Shown in pieces: positions 15,585 to 23,236 of a DNA stretch of 64,000 nucleotides. Where the stretch lies: IMG/VR virus record IMGVR_UViG_3300032116_000004, positions 124,001 to 188,000 of that record, one strand, 5' to 3'. Under the pieces are notes generated by a model that was not told the DNA's origin, made no database searches, and worked only from the letters and a program-made list of their open reading frames with translations. Positions within the stretch are counted from its first letter, which is position 1. Each line of letters starts with the position of its first letter. The position numbers and the translations under genes were made by a program. The DNA comes from a virus.

Positions 15585-16092
15585 ATTTGGTGAAATCATA
15601 CTGGGTGAACCAGATCTCTGCGATCTGCTCATGCAAGGCCGTGATGTCGCTAACATGTCACATGTGACAGTGGACCCCAGTGTGAACATAGAGCAAGTGG
15701 CTGTCATGCTGGACGATCCCAAGAGTTTGTTGACTTGGGGATTCCCTGAAGCATCCGACATCGCTGTGCCGGAGTTTGATCGTGTCAGGCAAGGCCATTG
15801 GTTCATGCCCGACGAATATCAGCAACTGGACATAGCCCAGCATGTGCTGTCGTTGTGTGACACACCGGAACAACTGCAAAGGGCTGGTGCGGAACTGCTG
15901 ATGTTCCAGGAACGTGAACTATTTGATCTCTTGCGATATCTCAAATATCTCGTGGATGTCATGCGACAAAACAATGTTATTTGGGGAGTGGGTCGAGGAT
16001 CCAGCGTGGCCAGTTATGTGCTGTATCTACTGGGCGTGCATAGGATTGATTCGATGTTCTATGATTTAGATCCTGTAGAATTCCTCCGTTAA
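15571..16092 (+). CDS. DnaE-like (DNA polymerase III alpha) fragment protein
   Basis: 173 residues. The C-terminal block WGVGRGSSVASYVLYLLGVHRIDSM, then YDLDPVEFLR, matches the start of the DnaE/PolC nucleotidyltransferase palm (GPGRGSxAGSLVxYxLGIT.IDPL.Y.L.FERFL), but the protein ends there, before the catalytic Asp residues. It cannot be a polymerase by itself. It may be a decoy or partner of host Pol III, or an adaptor; the T4-type polymerase is separately encoded at 49000. Starts inside the 3' end of the preceding gene. Confidence 0.65.
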   Translation: MKTNKFGEIILGEPDLCDLLMQGRDVANMSHVTVDPSVNIEQVAVMLDDPKSLLTWGFPEASDIAVPEFDRVRQGHWFMPDEYQQLDIAQHVLSLCDTPEQLQRAGAELLMFQERELFDLLRYLKYLVDVMRQNNVIWGVGRGSSVASYVLYLLGVHRIDSMFYDLDPVEFLR

Positions 16093-16095
16093 ATA
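16090..16095 (+). promoter_or_regulatory. Late-type TAAATA motif before 16119
   Basis: GTTAAATACAC overlapping the stop of the DnaE-like gene, followed by CAGGAG and the ATG at 16119. It would allow the downstream genes, including the GroES-like co-chaperonin, to be expressed late. Confidence 0.5.
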
Positions 16096-16118
16096 CACTA
16101 TTACCAGGAGTAGGAAAA

Positions 16119-16577
16119 ATGACCAAAAAAGTATATAGGACAGCGCAAGGCAAGACAGTGGATCTTGGCAGCCTGATCTTACAAAATGAAACAGTGCGTG
16201 CCGTGGGCAACATGGGCGTGAACGCTCGTGGTGACAGGGTAGATGGACAGAATCGTTCCATCGATTCGCGCAATCAACGTGTGGGACGGCAGTATGCCCG
16301 CCAGACCACCAATGTCAGCGACCAGCGCAAAACCAAATCACGCCAAGACGAGATGCAGGCCGACGAAGTGGTAAATGACACAGTGATCCAGGATCAACCC
16401 ATTGCGGAAACCGTGGCCGAACCCGTGGTGGAATCTCCCACATCAGCTGCCTCGCCATCGCCAATACCAGAAGGTGGATTGGCAGCCGCTATAGCCAAAG
16501 CACGCTCGATCAAACAAGAACCATTGAAATCACCTCGACAACAACGACAAGACACACCAGGAGTGCAGAAAATATGA
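16119..16577 (+). CDS. Conserved phage protein, disordered C-terminal half
   Basis: 152 residues. The N-terminal half is conserved-looking (VYRTAQGKTVDLGSLILQNE, AVGNMGVNARGD) and ends in a basic stretch near residues 45-80. The C-terminal half is Pro/Ser/Ala/Glu-rich and probably disordered. The opening matches a protein common in marine T4-like phages with no known function. Overlaps the GroES-like gene by ATGA and sits behind a late-type motif. Confidence 0.6.
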   Translation: MTKKVYRTAQGKTVDLGSLILQNETVRAVGNMGVNARGDRVDGQNRSIDSRNQRVGRQYARQTTNVSDQRKTKSRQDEMQADEVVNDTVIQDQPIAETVAEPVVESPTSAASPSPIPEGGLAAAIAKARSIKQEPLKSPRQQRQDTPGVQKI

Positions 16578-16945
16578 CCAGAGCCGCTTTTGCTCCGCAT
16601 CGTATACACAAATTGAAAGCGTTGCATGACGCTGTGATAGTGTCAGACATGGAGTTCAAAGGACGACAACTCAGTTCGGGTATCATCCTCATGAACGACA
16701 ACGGCAAAGCCAACGGCATCCGACCACGCTGGGGTCAGGTCTATGAAGTGGGACCCGAACAGCAGGATGTTCGCCCAGGACAGTGGATCTGCGTGGCCCA
16801 TGGTCGTTGGACACGCGGACTAGAGATAGAAGATGACAGCGGCGTAAAGACCATACGCAAGGTAGATCCCAAGGATATCTTGTTGATCAGCGACGAGCAT
16901 CCAGGATCTGATGATACCATATCTGAGGCAGTGTCAGGGACCTGA
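16574..16945 (+). CDS. GroES/gp31-like co-chaperonin
   Basis: 123 residues. The co-chaperonin fold is recognised from KALHDAVIVSDMEF, the mobile-loop region with SSGIILMND, then WGQVYEVGPEQQDVRPGQWICV and KVDPKDILLI, which correspond to the GroES beta-barrel and its closing KxxDILAI segment. In T4, gp31 replaces GroES on host GroEL to fold the capsid protein; this is the likely role here. A late-type motif upstream at 16090 fits that timing. Confidence 0.8.
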   Translation: MTRAAFAPHRIHKLKALHDAVIVSDMEFKGRQLSSGIILMNDNGKANGIRPRWGQVYEVGPEQQDVRPGQWICVAHGRWTRGLEIEDDSGVKTIRKVDPKDILLISDEHPGSDDTISEAVSGT

Positions 16946-17187
16946 TGGGTTTCCAAAAACCTGATTTACACGGTGCTGAAATGGCCATAAGGAAGGCCGC
17001 GACCGAAATACGCAGTCCTTACAACGATGGATTCACTTCAGCATATCTCAAACTAGAACTCTATCAACTCAAATGCATGCTGGAAGATCTCTATCAGGAT
17101 CTCCCTAGATTCGGCGACGAAGAAACATGGGAAAAGATACGCATGGTAGAGGTATTGAGCAAGAAAGAACAGCATGGGCAAAGGTAG
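16945..17187 (+). CDS. Small hypothetical helical protein
   Basis: 80 residues, charged and mostly alpha-helical (AEMAIRKAATEIRS, YLKLELYQLKCMLEDLYQDL). No domain recognised. Its ATG overlaps the GroES-like stop (TGATG) and its 3' end overlaps the next gene by 14 bases, so it is part of the operon. Confidence 0.6.
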   Translation: MGFQKPDLHGAEMAIRKAATEIRSPYNDGFTSAYLKLELYQLKCMLEDLYQDLPRFGDEETWEKIRMVEVLSKKEQHGQR

Positions 17188-17395
17188 CACGCCAAGACCG
17201 TTTTCAGTTGATCAATCAACCTTTGATTCCAATTGGGATCAGATTTTTAAAAAACCCAAAAAGACCGAAGGTGAACTGCAGGCCGAAGCCTTCCTGCGAG
17301 ACGAATATTACGACTTAGATGATGGATGGGACCATTACAGCGGCTTGCCCAATCCCAAAGCATATAGAAAGGACGATGATGCAAATAAGAGTTAA
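17174..17395 (+). CDS. Conserved small phage protein (MGKGSxPRPFSVDQ family)
   Basis: 73 residues. The N-terminus MGKGSTPRPFSVDQSTFDSNWDQIF is a signature seen in many T4-like marine phages; the rest is acidic and Tyr-rich. Function unknown. Overlaps the genes on both sides within the clamp-loader operon. Confidence 0.7.
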   Translation: MGKGSTPRPFSVDQSTFDSNWDQIFKKPKKTEGELQAEAFLRDEYYDLDDGWDHYSGLPNPKAYRKDDDANKS

Positions 17396-17579
17396 ACAAA
17401 ATCCTGAAGAATTTGGTAAGTGTGGTTGTGGGCGTAGTCCAACTGGCAAATGCTGTGGGTGGCATGCCTTGACAGAAGATGCTTATCGTGTTAAACTAAG
17501 CGAGTGGGAATTTGAACAATACAAAAAACAAGCCCAGGAAACATGGGGCGATAGTTGCACAACAGGAAAAGGCGAATGA
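17376..17579 (+). CDS. CDGSH-like iron-sulfur small protein
   Basis: 67 residues from ATG 17376 (or 17379). The core FGKCGCGRSPTGKCCGWHALTEDAY has the Cys-X-Cys ... Cys-X-Gly-X-His order of CDGSH [2Fe-2S] domains (three Cys, one His), with CCGWH in place of CDGSH and one residue fewer in the loop. CDGSH proteins are redox-active Fe-S proteins; whether this variant binds a cluster or zinc cannot be told by eye. It overlaps the preceding gene and the 39-residue Cys/His peptide that follows. Confidence 0.6.
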   Translation: MMQIRVKQNPEEFGKCGCGRSPTGKCCGWHALTEDAYRVKLSEWEFEQYKKQAQETWGDSCTTGKGE

Positions 17580-17695
17580 AACGATTGAGGATGGCATTGG
17601 CTCGATGGATATTGGGACAACACTGTGCCTGTTACAACATGGGTTATCATAAAATGTGTGATTATACAAAACGTCGGATTGGTAATAAAAAATGA
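17576..17695 (+). CDS. 39-residue Cys/His-rich peptide
   Basis: Basic 39-residue peptide containing GQHCACYNMGYHKMCDY, with three Cys and two His that could bind a metal, then KRRIGNKK. Its ATG overlaps the upstream stop (ATGA) and its stop overlaps the clamp-loader ATG at 17692, so the tiling supports a real gene although it is short. Function unknown. Confidence 0.55.
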   Translation: MKRLRMALARWILGQHCACYNMGYHKMCDYTKRRIGNKK

Positions 17696-18612
17696 AAGAA
17701 CTATGGACAGAAAAATATCGCCCACGTGAACTCAAAGATTATGTGTTCCGCGATGACGCACAACGGCAACAGGTAGAAGGCTGGGTCAAAAGTGGGGCTA
17801 TTCCACATCTGCTATTTTCGGGCGCCCCAGGTGTGGGCAAGACTACCTTGGCCAAGATACTGATCAATGAACTAAAGATTGATGACTATGATATATTAGA
17901 AATCAACGCCAGCCGCGAAAACTCAGTGGACACCATCCGAGACAAGATCACTGGCTTTGTGCAAACCATGCCTTATGGCGTATTTAAAGTGGTGCTACTA
18001 GACGAGGCAGATTACATATCGCCCAACGGTCAGGCCGCACTGCGTGGTGTTATGGAGACTTATCATGCTAGTGCTCGGTTCATACTTACTTGTAACTATC
18101 CTAACCGCGTTATTCCTGCTCTGCACAGTAGATGCCAAGGATTTCATATCGAGCGGGTTGACGTCACTGAGTTTACTGCTCGCATGGCTACTGTTCTGGT
18201 AACAGAAAGTGTGGAGTTTGATCTTGATACTCTAGATACCTATGTCAAAGCCACTTATCCGGATTTGCGTAAGTGTTTGAACATGTGCCAAATGAATTCC
18301 ACAGGTGGCAAACTAGAACGTCCACACGGTGACGAAGGTGGCACACGAGAGTGGAAACTGGATGTCGTAGATCTGTTTAAACAAGGTCGCATCCGAGAAG
18401 CCCGTGTGCTGTTGTGTCAGTCAGCCAGGCCTGAGGAAATGGAAGACGTGTTCCGTTGGATGTATGACAATTTAGATCTTTGGCACACTGATGTCCACAA
18501 ACAAGATCAAGCCATAGTGATCATACGCAATGGTATAGCCAACATACCCATGGTAGCAGATCAGGAGATCAATCTTGCCGCTACCATGATCGAACTAGCG
18601 GGACTCAGATGA
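17692..18612 (+). CDS. 44: Sliding clamp loader ATPase (gp44-like)
   Basis: 306 residues of the RFC/gp44 AAA+ family. Walker A GAPGVGKT at residues 44-51, Walker B VVLLDEAD near 98-105, sensor 1 FILTCNYPNRV and the SRC arginine-finger motif (ALHSRCQGF) are all present, and the N-terminus LWTEKYRPRELKDYV is the family hallmark. It loads the gp45 clamp (52613) for the gp43 polymerase (49000). The T4 partner gp62 is not recognisable next to it. Confidence 0.92.
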   Translation: MKELWTEKYRPRELKDYVFRDDAQRQQVEGWVKSGAIPHLLFSGAPGVGKTTLAKILINELKIDDYDILEINASRENSVDTIRDKITGFVQTMPYGVFKVVLLDEADYISPNGQAALRGVMETYHASARFILTCNYPNRVIPALHSRCQGFHIERVDVTEFTARMATVLVTESVEFDLDTLDTYVKATYPDLRKCLNMCQMNSTGGKLERPHGDEGGTREWKLDVVDLFKQGRIREARVLLCQSARPEEMEDVFRWMYDNLDLWHTDVHKQDQAIVIIRNGIANIPMVADQEINLAATMIELAGLR

Positions 18613-18899
18613 GATATCTCATCATCAATTACTACCGCAAACCCAATGGCAAATTGGACGAAGCCACCACGGTAAGCAAAAAGGTCAAGATGCGCGACTG
18701 GCAATCAGCCGCGGTGATTTTAGATTTCAAAGAATGTAAAGTTTTAAAAGCCACGCTGGATGGTCAGTCAGTGCCCAAAGATTTCGATCGTATCGTTGCA
18801 TTCTATCATCAACATTACCCCAACATCATCGAAAGACTATTCAACGAAAACGGTTATGAGATCAAAACTGCGGAACCTGGATCGACTGATCCTAACTGA
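18609..18899 (+). CDS. Small conserved protein following the clamp loader
   Basis: 96 residues: RYLIINYYRKPNGKLDEATTV, a central VILDFKECKVLKATLDGQ and FDRIVAFYHQHYPNIIERLF. It sits where gp62 is found in T4 but is far shorter than gp62 and shows no recognisable similarity. Coupled to gp44 by ATGA. Could be a degenerate partner or an unrelated early protein. Confidence 0.6.
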   Translation: MRYLIINYYRKPNGKLDEATTVSKKVKMRDWQSAAVILDFKECKVLKATLDGQSVPKDFDRIVAFYHQHYPNIIERLFNENGYEIKTAEPGSTDPN

Positions 18900-19473
18900 T
18901 TGTGATGGAGTGCTCCTGGATTGGGAGTGGGCGTTCAATGTGTGGGTGCAACAGCACGGGTTCGTAGAACAGCCCGATGCAAAACTGCACTACGACATGG
19001 GCATACGCTACGGCACGTCCAAAGAACAGATACGCAAACTCATAAAGATATTCAATGAATCCGCTTCTATCGGATTCCTTCCGGCCTTGAGAGATTCGGT
19101 CTACTATGTCAAACGTCTGCACGAGGAGTATGGTTTCAGATTCCACTGTATTACCAGTCTCAGTCGAGATGAGAACGCACAGAAACTGCGTGAAATGAAT
19201 CTGCAAAAAATCTATGGTGCCACAGTATTTGAACGCATCGTGTGTTTGGATACCGGTGCCCATAAAGACGAAATCTTGCAGGAATACGAAGGCACTGGAT
19301 GTTGGTGGGTCGAAGACAAGCCCGAAAATGCTCTAGCAGGCTGGCAACAAGGGCTCAAACCCATCCTCCTAGAGCATGGGCACAACATGGGATATGACCA
19401 CCCAGATATTACAATATGCAAGAACTGGGCGGACATTTTCCGTCAAGTCACAGGATCCTCTTATTCAGCATAG
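18856..19473 (+). CDS. HAD-superfamily hydrolase
   Basis: 205 residues. HAD motif I is LTDCDGVLLDW (Asp15, Asp17), motif II lies in FHCITSLS, and motif IV is WWVEDKPENALAG. The layout suits a small-molecule phosphatase or 5'-nucleotidase. Start taken at ATG 18856, 44 bases inside the previous gene, because it leaves a short N-terminus before motif I. Its 3' end overlaps the convergent phoH by 13 bases with no terminator between. Confidence 0.75.
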   Translation: MRSKLRNLDRLILTDCDGVLLDWEWAFNVWVQQHGFVEQPDAKLHYDMGIRYGTSKEQIRKLIKIFNESASIGFLPALRDSVYYVKRLHEEYGFRFHCITSLSRDENAQKLREMNLQKIYGATVFERIVCLDTGAHKDEILQEYEGTGCWWVEDKPENALAGWQQGLKPILLEHGHNMGYDHPDITICKNWADIFRQVTGSSYSA

Positions 19474-20213
19474 AGTCCTAGCACTGTGTCAATGATGGGG
19501 TGACGTTGTATATCCCGTTTTCCTAAGGTGCATACTGCTAGGCCATTTCCTGATTGAGATTTCAGTCTCTCGCAGAGATCTAGTAGGCCATTGTCTCGCT
19601 TGGTGCGGTCGGTCTGTTCAACGTCCCCGGTAACTACGATTTTTGAACCGCTGCCAATGCGGCTCAAAAGCATTTTCATCTGTCCCGGAGTGGCATTCTG
19701 CATCTCGTCAGCGATGATCCAACTGGATTTGAAAGTCCTGCCTCGCATGAAAGCCAAGGGTGAGATTTCTATGATCTGGTCGTCCATCATCTTGACAATG
19801 TCTTGTGGTCTGTAGTATTCACGCAACACATCCAGCAGTGGCCTGGTCCACGGTTCCATCTTTGATATCAGATCGCCGGGCAGGAATCCATGTCGCTCAT
19901 CCTCTACTCCTATCGCAGGACGGGTTAGAACTATCCTTTCACATTGCCCGGCTTTGAGAGCCTTGATGGCCGCTTGCATGGCCAAATAGGTCTTGCCCGT
20001 TCCAGCAGGACCTACAGCCACCACTATGTGTTGGCTGGGATCTAACAGGGTTAAAATGAGATGTTCTTGATTGCGGGTTTTTGGCACTAGATCTATGTGC
20101 CTGGTTTGTCGGAGTGCTTGGTTAAAGTTGATGGTGTTTTCTTGCTGTGTGTGAATACGTCGTTGGGCTTTGGCCCCTCTTGCTCTACTCAATGTCAATT
20201 CTCCTTTGAACAT
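19461..20213 (-). CDS. phoH: PhoH-like ATPase
   Basis: 250 residues. Walker A GPAGTGKT, then LTRPAIGVEDERHGFLPGDL and Walker B region WIIADEMQNATPGQMKMLLSRIG with VVTGDVEQTD are the standard PhoH blocks. PhoH-like ATPases are very common in marine phages and have predicted helicase or nuclease-linked activity; the role in infection is unsettled. It is the only minus-strand gene in the window, convergent with the HAD gene and divergent from the gene at 20362. A TAAATA motif on the minus strand precedes it. Confidence 0.92.
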   Translation of the reverse strand: MFKGELTLSRARGAKAQRRIHTQQENTINFNQALRQTRHIDLVPKTRNQEHLILTLLDPSQHIVVAVGPAGTGKTYLAMQAAIKALKAGQCERIVLTRPAIGVEDERHGFLPGDLISKMEPWTRPLLDVLREYYRPQDIVKMMDDQIIEISPLAFMRGRTFKSSWIIADEMQNATPGQMKMLLSRIGSGSKIVVTGDVEQTDRTKRDNGLLDLCERLKSQSGNGLAVCTLGKRDIQRHPIIDTVLGLYAE

Positions 20214-20234
20214 TTGTGCGCTACCTCACATGAA

Positions 20235-20240
20235 TATTTA
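20235..20240 (-). promoter_or_regulatory. Late promoter motif for phoH (minus strand)
   Basis: On the minus strand CTAAATATTC lies upstream of the phoH start, followed by GTGAGG. It is paired with plus-strand TAAATA motifs at 20291 and 20349, giving a divergent late promoter region in the 148-base gap. Confidence 0.55.
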
Positions 20241-20290
20241 GGTCATTAACTTGAGTCATAACACAGGACAGAATTCCAAGATCAGCCCAC

Positions 20291-20296
20291 TAAATA
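20291..20296 (+). promoter_or_regulatory. Late promoter motif (upstream copy) for 20362
   Basis: CACTAAATATTAGG, about 65 bases before the ATG at 20362, leaving room for a leader. Confidence 0.5.
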
Positions 20297-20348
20297 TTAG
20301 GCTTTGCCCATGCCTGCCAGGCAAAAAACAGCAAACTATCGCTGACCA

Positions 20349-20354
20349 TAAATA
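20349..20354 (+). promoter_or_regulatory. Late promoter motif (proximal copy) for 20362
   Basis: CATAAATACTTG ends only 7 bases before the ATG at 20362. If used, the transcript would be nearly leaderless. The same spacing is seen at 30349. Confidence 0.45.
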
Positions 20355-20361
20355 CTTGACC

Positions 20362-20946
20362 ATGGACAGCAATATCTTCAAAAACGATCAAGACTATTGG
20401 CTCATAGCCGACAACATCCGCGACATCTATCTCAGTGACGGCAGCCTCAGCACATTGCTGGATTTTGAGCGTGTGTTAGACGAACTGGATATCTATGCCT
20501 TTAAAAACTGGCAGTTGGGCGAGTTAGTGTCAGGACCCGACATTGGCAAATACAAAGTAGGTTGCATATTCATGTGGCCCGGGGAACTCATGCCAGACCC
20601 ACGCGGTGCCCGTAGATTGTTGCCCTTTGACTGCGAAGTGCGCTTCAAAAAGACCCGCATGAAAGTGCCCAAGAAGATCGAAAAACCCACGGATTTCCGT
20701 CCTGGCACACACAAAGCCAAACTCATAGACAAACCCGTATGGTTGGTAGAAATCGTCATGCCCAAGAATCTCATGAATGACATCCGCACCGGTGCCGTGG
20801 AACTGGAAGATGAGACCATAGACCTAGAAGAACTGGATCAAGCCTATGAGCAGGATCTAGATCAGGAACAATATCAAGACCAAGGTGCCGTACAGCAGGC
20901 CCAGGCCACGTTGGCACCATCTGGAGGAATCCCCAATGTTGTCTGA
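20362..20946 (+). CDS. Conserved T4-like virion-type protein
   Basis: 194 residues from ATG 20362. The N-terminus DYWLIADNIRDIYLSDGSLSTLLDFERVLDELDIYAF is followed by a beta-rich centre (KYKVGCIFMWPGELMPDPRGARRL) and an acidic Gln/Asp-rich tail. Proteins of this type follow phoH in marine T4-like phages; no function is known. Overlaps the next gene, which has its GGAGGAA site within this one. Confidence 0.6.
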   Translation: MDSNIFKNDQDYWLIADNIRDIYLSDGSLSTLLDFERVLDELDIYAFKNWQLGELVSGPDIGKYKVGCIFMWPGELMPDPRGARRLLPFDCEVRFKKTRMKVPKKIEKPTDFRPGTHKAKLIDKPVWLVEIVMPKNLMNDIRTGAVELEDETIDLEELDQAYEQDLDQEQYQDQGAVQQAQATLAPSGGIPNVV

Positions 20947-21469
20947 AGGACTTAATTTCAAAGACTTGGTAGGCATGATGAAGCCCACCATACACATCGA
21001 TGAGTTCTCATCCAAGATGGGTGATGATGACGAGATCTTGGTAGCATCATTTTTCGTGCGCGATCGCCAAGCCGCCAAGGACATAGTGAACTGGTTGGAA
21101 AAGGGCTACGATGCAGTGATTGATGCAGATACCAGTCCCGGCGAGATCCGACCCAATCGATATCTGGTCTACACAGAAATGAAACGCCGATCCAATGTAG
21201 CAGACAAACTGGAAGAAATACTCAGCGATTTTTCCACGCTCACAGAATACGAAGACAGTTCCAAATGGACCTTGGTCTACAGAGGCAAAGATCAACCATG
21301 GTCAGTGGAAGCATTCAACGCCACTGTGCCTACCAGTCCCAAAGAGTATCGCCGTCGTGTGGAGAGCGATCTCAACGAAATGCGTTCTGCATCTGGCTTG
21401 CCTGTGCGGCAGATCTATGAACGCGAAGCAGATATCAGAACCTTACAAAGTGCTGCCGGTCTGATATAA
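20936..21469 (+). CDS. Conserved T4-like virion-type protein
   Basis: 177 residues from ATG 20936, chosen because GGAGGAA lies 7 bases upstream. Blocks FKDLVGMMKPTIHIDEFSSKMGDDDEI and LEKGYDAVIDADTSPGEIRPNRYLVY look strongly conserved and belong to a family common in T4-like marine phages; function unknown. Overlaps the previous gene, and the pair behaves as a two-gene late unit. Confidence 0.65.
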   Translation: MLSEGLNFKDLVGMMKPTIHIDEFSSKMGDDDEILVASFFVRDRQAAKDIVNWLEKGYDAVIDADTSPGEIRPNRYLVYTEMKRRSNVADKLEEILSDFSTLTEYEDSSKWTLVYRGKDQPWSVEAFNATVPTSPKEYRRRVESDLNEMRSASGLPVRQIYEREADIRTLQSAAGLI

Positions 21470-21485
21470 GCTGCTACATACTCCT

Positions 21486-22103
21486 ATGATAGTGAGTTGT
21501 GGCGACAGTTTTTTCTACGGTAGCGATCTACAAGATGCAAACAGCACATGGCCCGCGCTGGTCGCGCAGAGACTGGACTCAGAGTATCATTGTCTAGCCC
21601 AACCTGGCGTGGGCAATCTCCGCATACTACAACAAGTGATTGAGGCGCTGGATCGTTTTGGGCCCCGGGCCACCTATCTCGTCAACTGGACCTGGATTGA
21701 TCGTTTTGATTATGTCCACAGCCAAGACGCCCAGTGGCATACCATACGGCCCGCATTGGATGATTCACCAAATGACGATCTTTACTATAGACATTTCCAC
21801 GGTGAACTGTCAGACAAGTTCCGGAATTTGATCTATGTATCACATGCGTGCGACATGATGCAAGGTCATCGATGTGTGATGACTTACATGGATCGATTGC
21901 TGTTGGATCAACAATGGCATGCTCCGGATTATGTGCAGGTTTTACAAAGCAAAATACACCAACATCTCCAGGATTTTGATGGACAGACATTCCTCGAATG
22001 GAGCCGAGGTCGTGGCTTTGCCGAGAGCCCAGGTTGGCATCCACTGGAGGCAGCGCATGTGGCAGCCGCTGATCATTGGTTACACAGAGTGTCTGCACTA
22101 TGA
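21486..22103 (+). CDS. SGNH/GDSL hydrolase-like protein (paralogue of 3866)
   Basis: 205 residues. Block I CGDSFFYGSDL with the presumed nucleophile, PGVGNLRI as the Gly/Asn block and C-terminal WHPLEAAHVAA with the catalytic His. It shares NWTW, QWHAPDYVQVLQ and FLEWSRGRGF blocks with the protein at 3866. Its stop overlaps the start of the radical SAM gene at 22100 (ATGA), indicating coupled expression and probably a shared pathway. Confidence 0.75.
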   Translation: MIVSCGDSFFYGSDLQDANSTWPALVAQRLDSEYHCLAQPGVGNLRILQQVIEALDRFGPRATYLVNWTWIDRFDYVHSQDAQWHTIRPALDDSPNDDLYYRHFHGELSDKFRNLIYVSHACDMMQGHRCVMTYMDRLLLDQQWHAPDYVQVLQSKIHQHLQDFDGQTFLEWSRGRGFAESPGWHPLEAAHVAAADHWLHRVSAL

Positions 22104-23209
22104 GTTATTGTCCTTTGCCATTCCGACATGTTTTCATTGAGCCACGAGGTATCAAGCCTTGTTGCAGTTTCACAGAGACTGCTCCGATCACTGTGACTCA
22201 GTGGTTGTCCAGTGATCGATTGAGGAATTTGCAACAAAACATCCTGTCAGGATCCATAGACTCTGGATGTGCTGACTGTATCCGTAACGAACAACAGCAT
22301 GGTGTGGGCACCAGACTGGGAGCGTTGCAACACTATGGTTCCACTCCTGTGTCAGACACTGATATAGATTATGTGGATTATCGTTCCAGCAACGTCTGCA
22401 ACTTTCGATGCCGGTCATGCGAACCTTATTTTTCCAACGGTATCGCACAAGATGTGCGCCAGAGCGAATTCTTACAAACTCTCTATCAGATTCCGCCAGA
22501 AAAAACCGCCACAGTGTCAGACAAACAATGGATCTTGGACAACATATCGACCATTGATAGACTGATGTTCACCGGCGGTGAACCTACCTTATTGCCCGAA
22601 GTAAAAGAAATAGTCAATCGTATACGACGTGAGCAGTTAGATACCAAGATCATCATGATCACCAATGGCAGCTTCCGTGATCCATGGTGGTTGGAAATCG
22701 CCAGCACCATGCCCAATGTTAATTTCACTGTGAGTCTTGATGCTGTGGGCCCAGCTGCAGAAATCATACGCCACGGCACCAGTTGGTCGCAGATCGAGCG
22801 CAACGTCCTGTATCTAGCCAACCATGGTCACAGTGTGAACTTCAGCACAGTGATAACGCAACTAAATTTTTTCCAACTTGGACCCTTGCTGGCATTTATC
22901 AACATCGTCCGGAAATTCAACGATCGTCCCAACGGACGCACACAGTTCATACAGATATGCAACCATCCTAGATACTTCTCTCCCATTAACTGGCCAGATC
23001 ATATGCGTCCTGCGGCCATTGACTATCTTGATTGTTTGTTGGCTCTGGATTTTGTAGATTCTGCACGTGATGTCCTGGTAGATCTGCGCAACAACATCAT
23101 CCAGCATGAATTTGACTCCGATGCATGGACCACTGCCCAACGTGTGAACCTAGAACTAGACGTCTTGAGAAAACAAGACCATACTTGGCTATTTGAGCCC
23201 ACAAAATAA
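22100..23209 (+). CDS. Twitch/SPASM-type radical SAM protein
   Basis: 369 residues. Cluster motif CNFRCRSC gives Cys100, Cys104 and Cys107, followed by MFTGGEPTLLPE. The N-terminus CPLPFRHVFIEPRGIKPCCSF and then CADCIRNEQ are typical of twitch-domain radical SAM proteins whose first domain carries extra Cys. Substrate unknown; these enzymes often modify peptides. Starts by ATGA overlap with the SGNH paralogue. Related to, but ~100 residues shorter than, the enzyme at 313. Confidence 0.85.
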   Translation: MSYCPLPFRHVFIEPRGIKPCCSFTETAPITVTQWLSSDRLRNLQQNILSGSIDSGCADCIRNEQQHGVGTRLGALQHYGSTPVSDTDIDYVDYRSSNVCNFRCRSCEPYFSNGIAQDVRQSEFLQTLYQIPPEKTATVSDKQWILDNISTIDRLMFTGGEPTLLPEVKEIVNRIRREQLDTKIIMITNGSFRDPWWLEIASTMPNVNFTVSLDAVGPAAEIIRHGTSWSQIERNVLYLANHGHSVNFSTVITQLNFFQLGPLLAFINIVRKFNDRPNGRTQFIQICNHPRYFSPINWPDHMRPAAIDYLDCLLALDFVDSARDVLVDLRNNIIQHEFDSDAWTTAQRVNLELDVLRKQDHTWLFEPTK

Positions 23210-23210
23210 C

Positions 23211-23216
23211 TAAATA
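23211..23216 (+). promoter_or_regulatory. Late promoter motif before the lysis cassette
   Basis: AACTAAATACCG two bases after the radical SAM stop, followed by CAAGGAG and the endolysin ATG at 23237. It sets lysis genes under late control. Confidence 0.65.
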
Positions 23217-23236
23217 CCGACACAAGGAGCAAAACA

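Noticed and set aside
15571-16092. Split or frameshifted DNA polymerase III gene
   Set aside because: No continuation of DnaE in any frame downstream; the next gene follows with its own ribosome site. A genuine short protein is more likely.
22100-23209. QueE (7-carboxy-7-deazaguanine synthase)
   Set aside because: CX3CX2C motif and 369 residues with a Cys-bearing N-terminal domain fit the twitch radical SAM family, not the shorter QueE.
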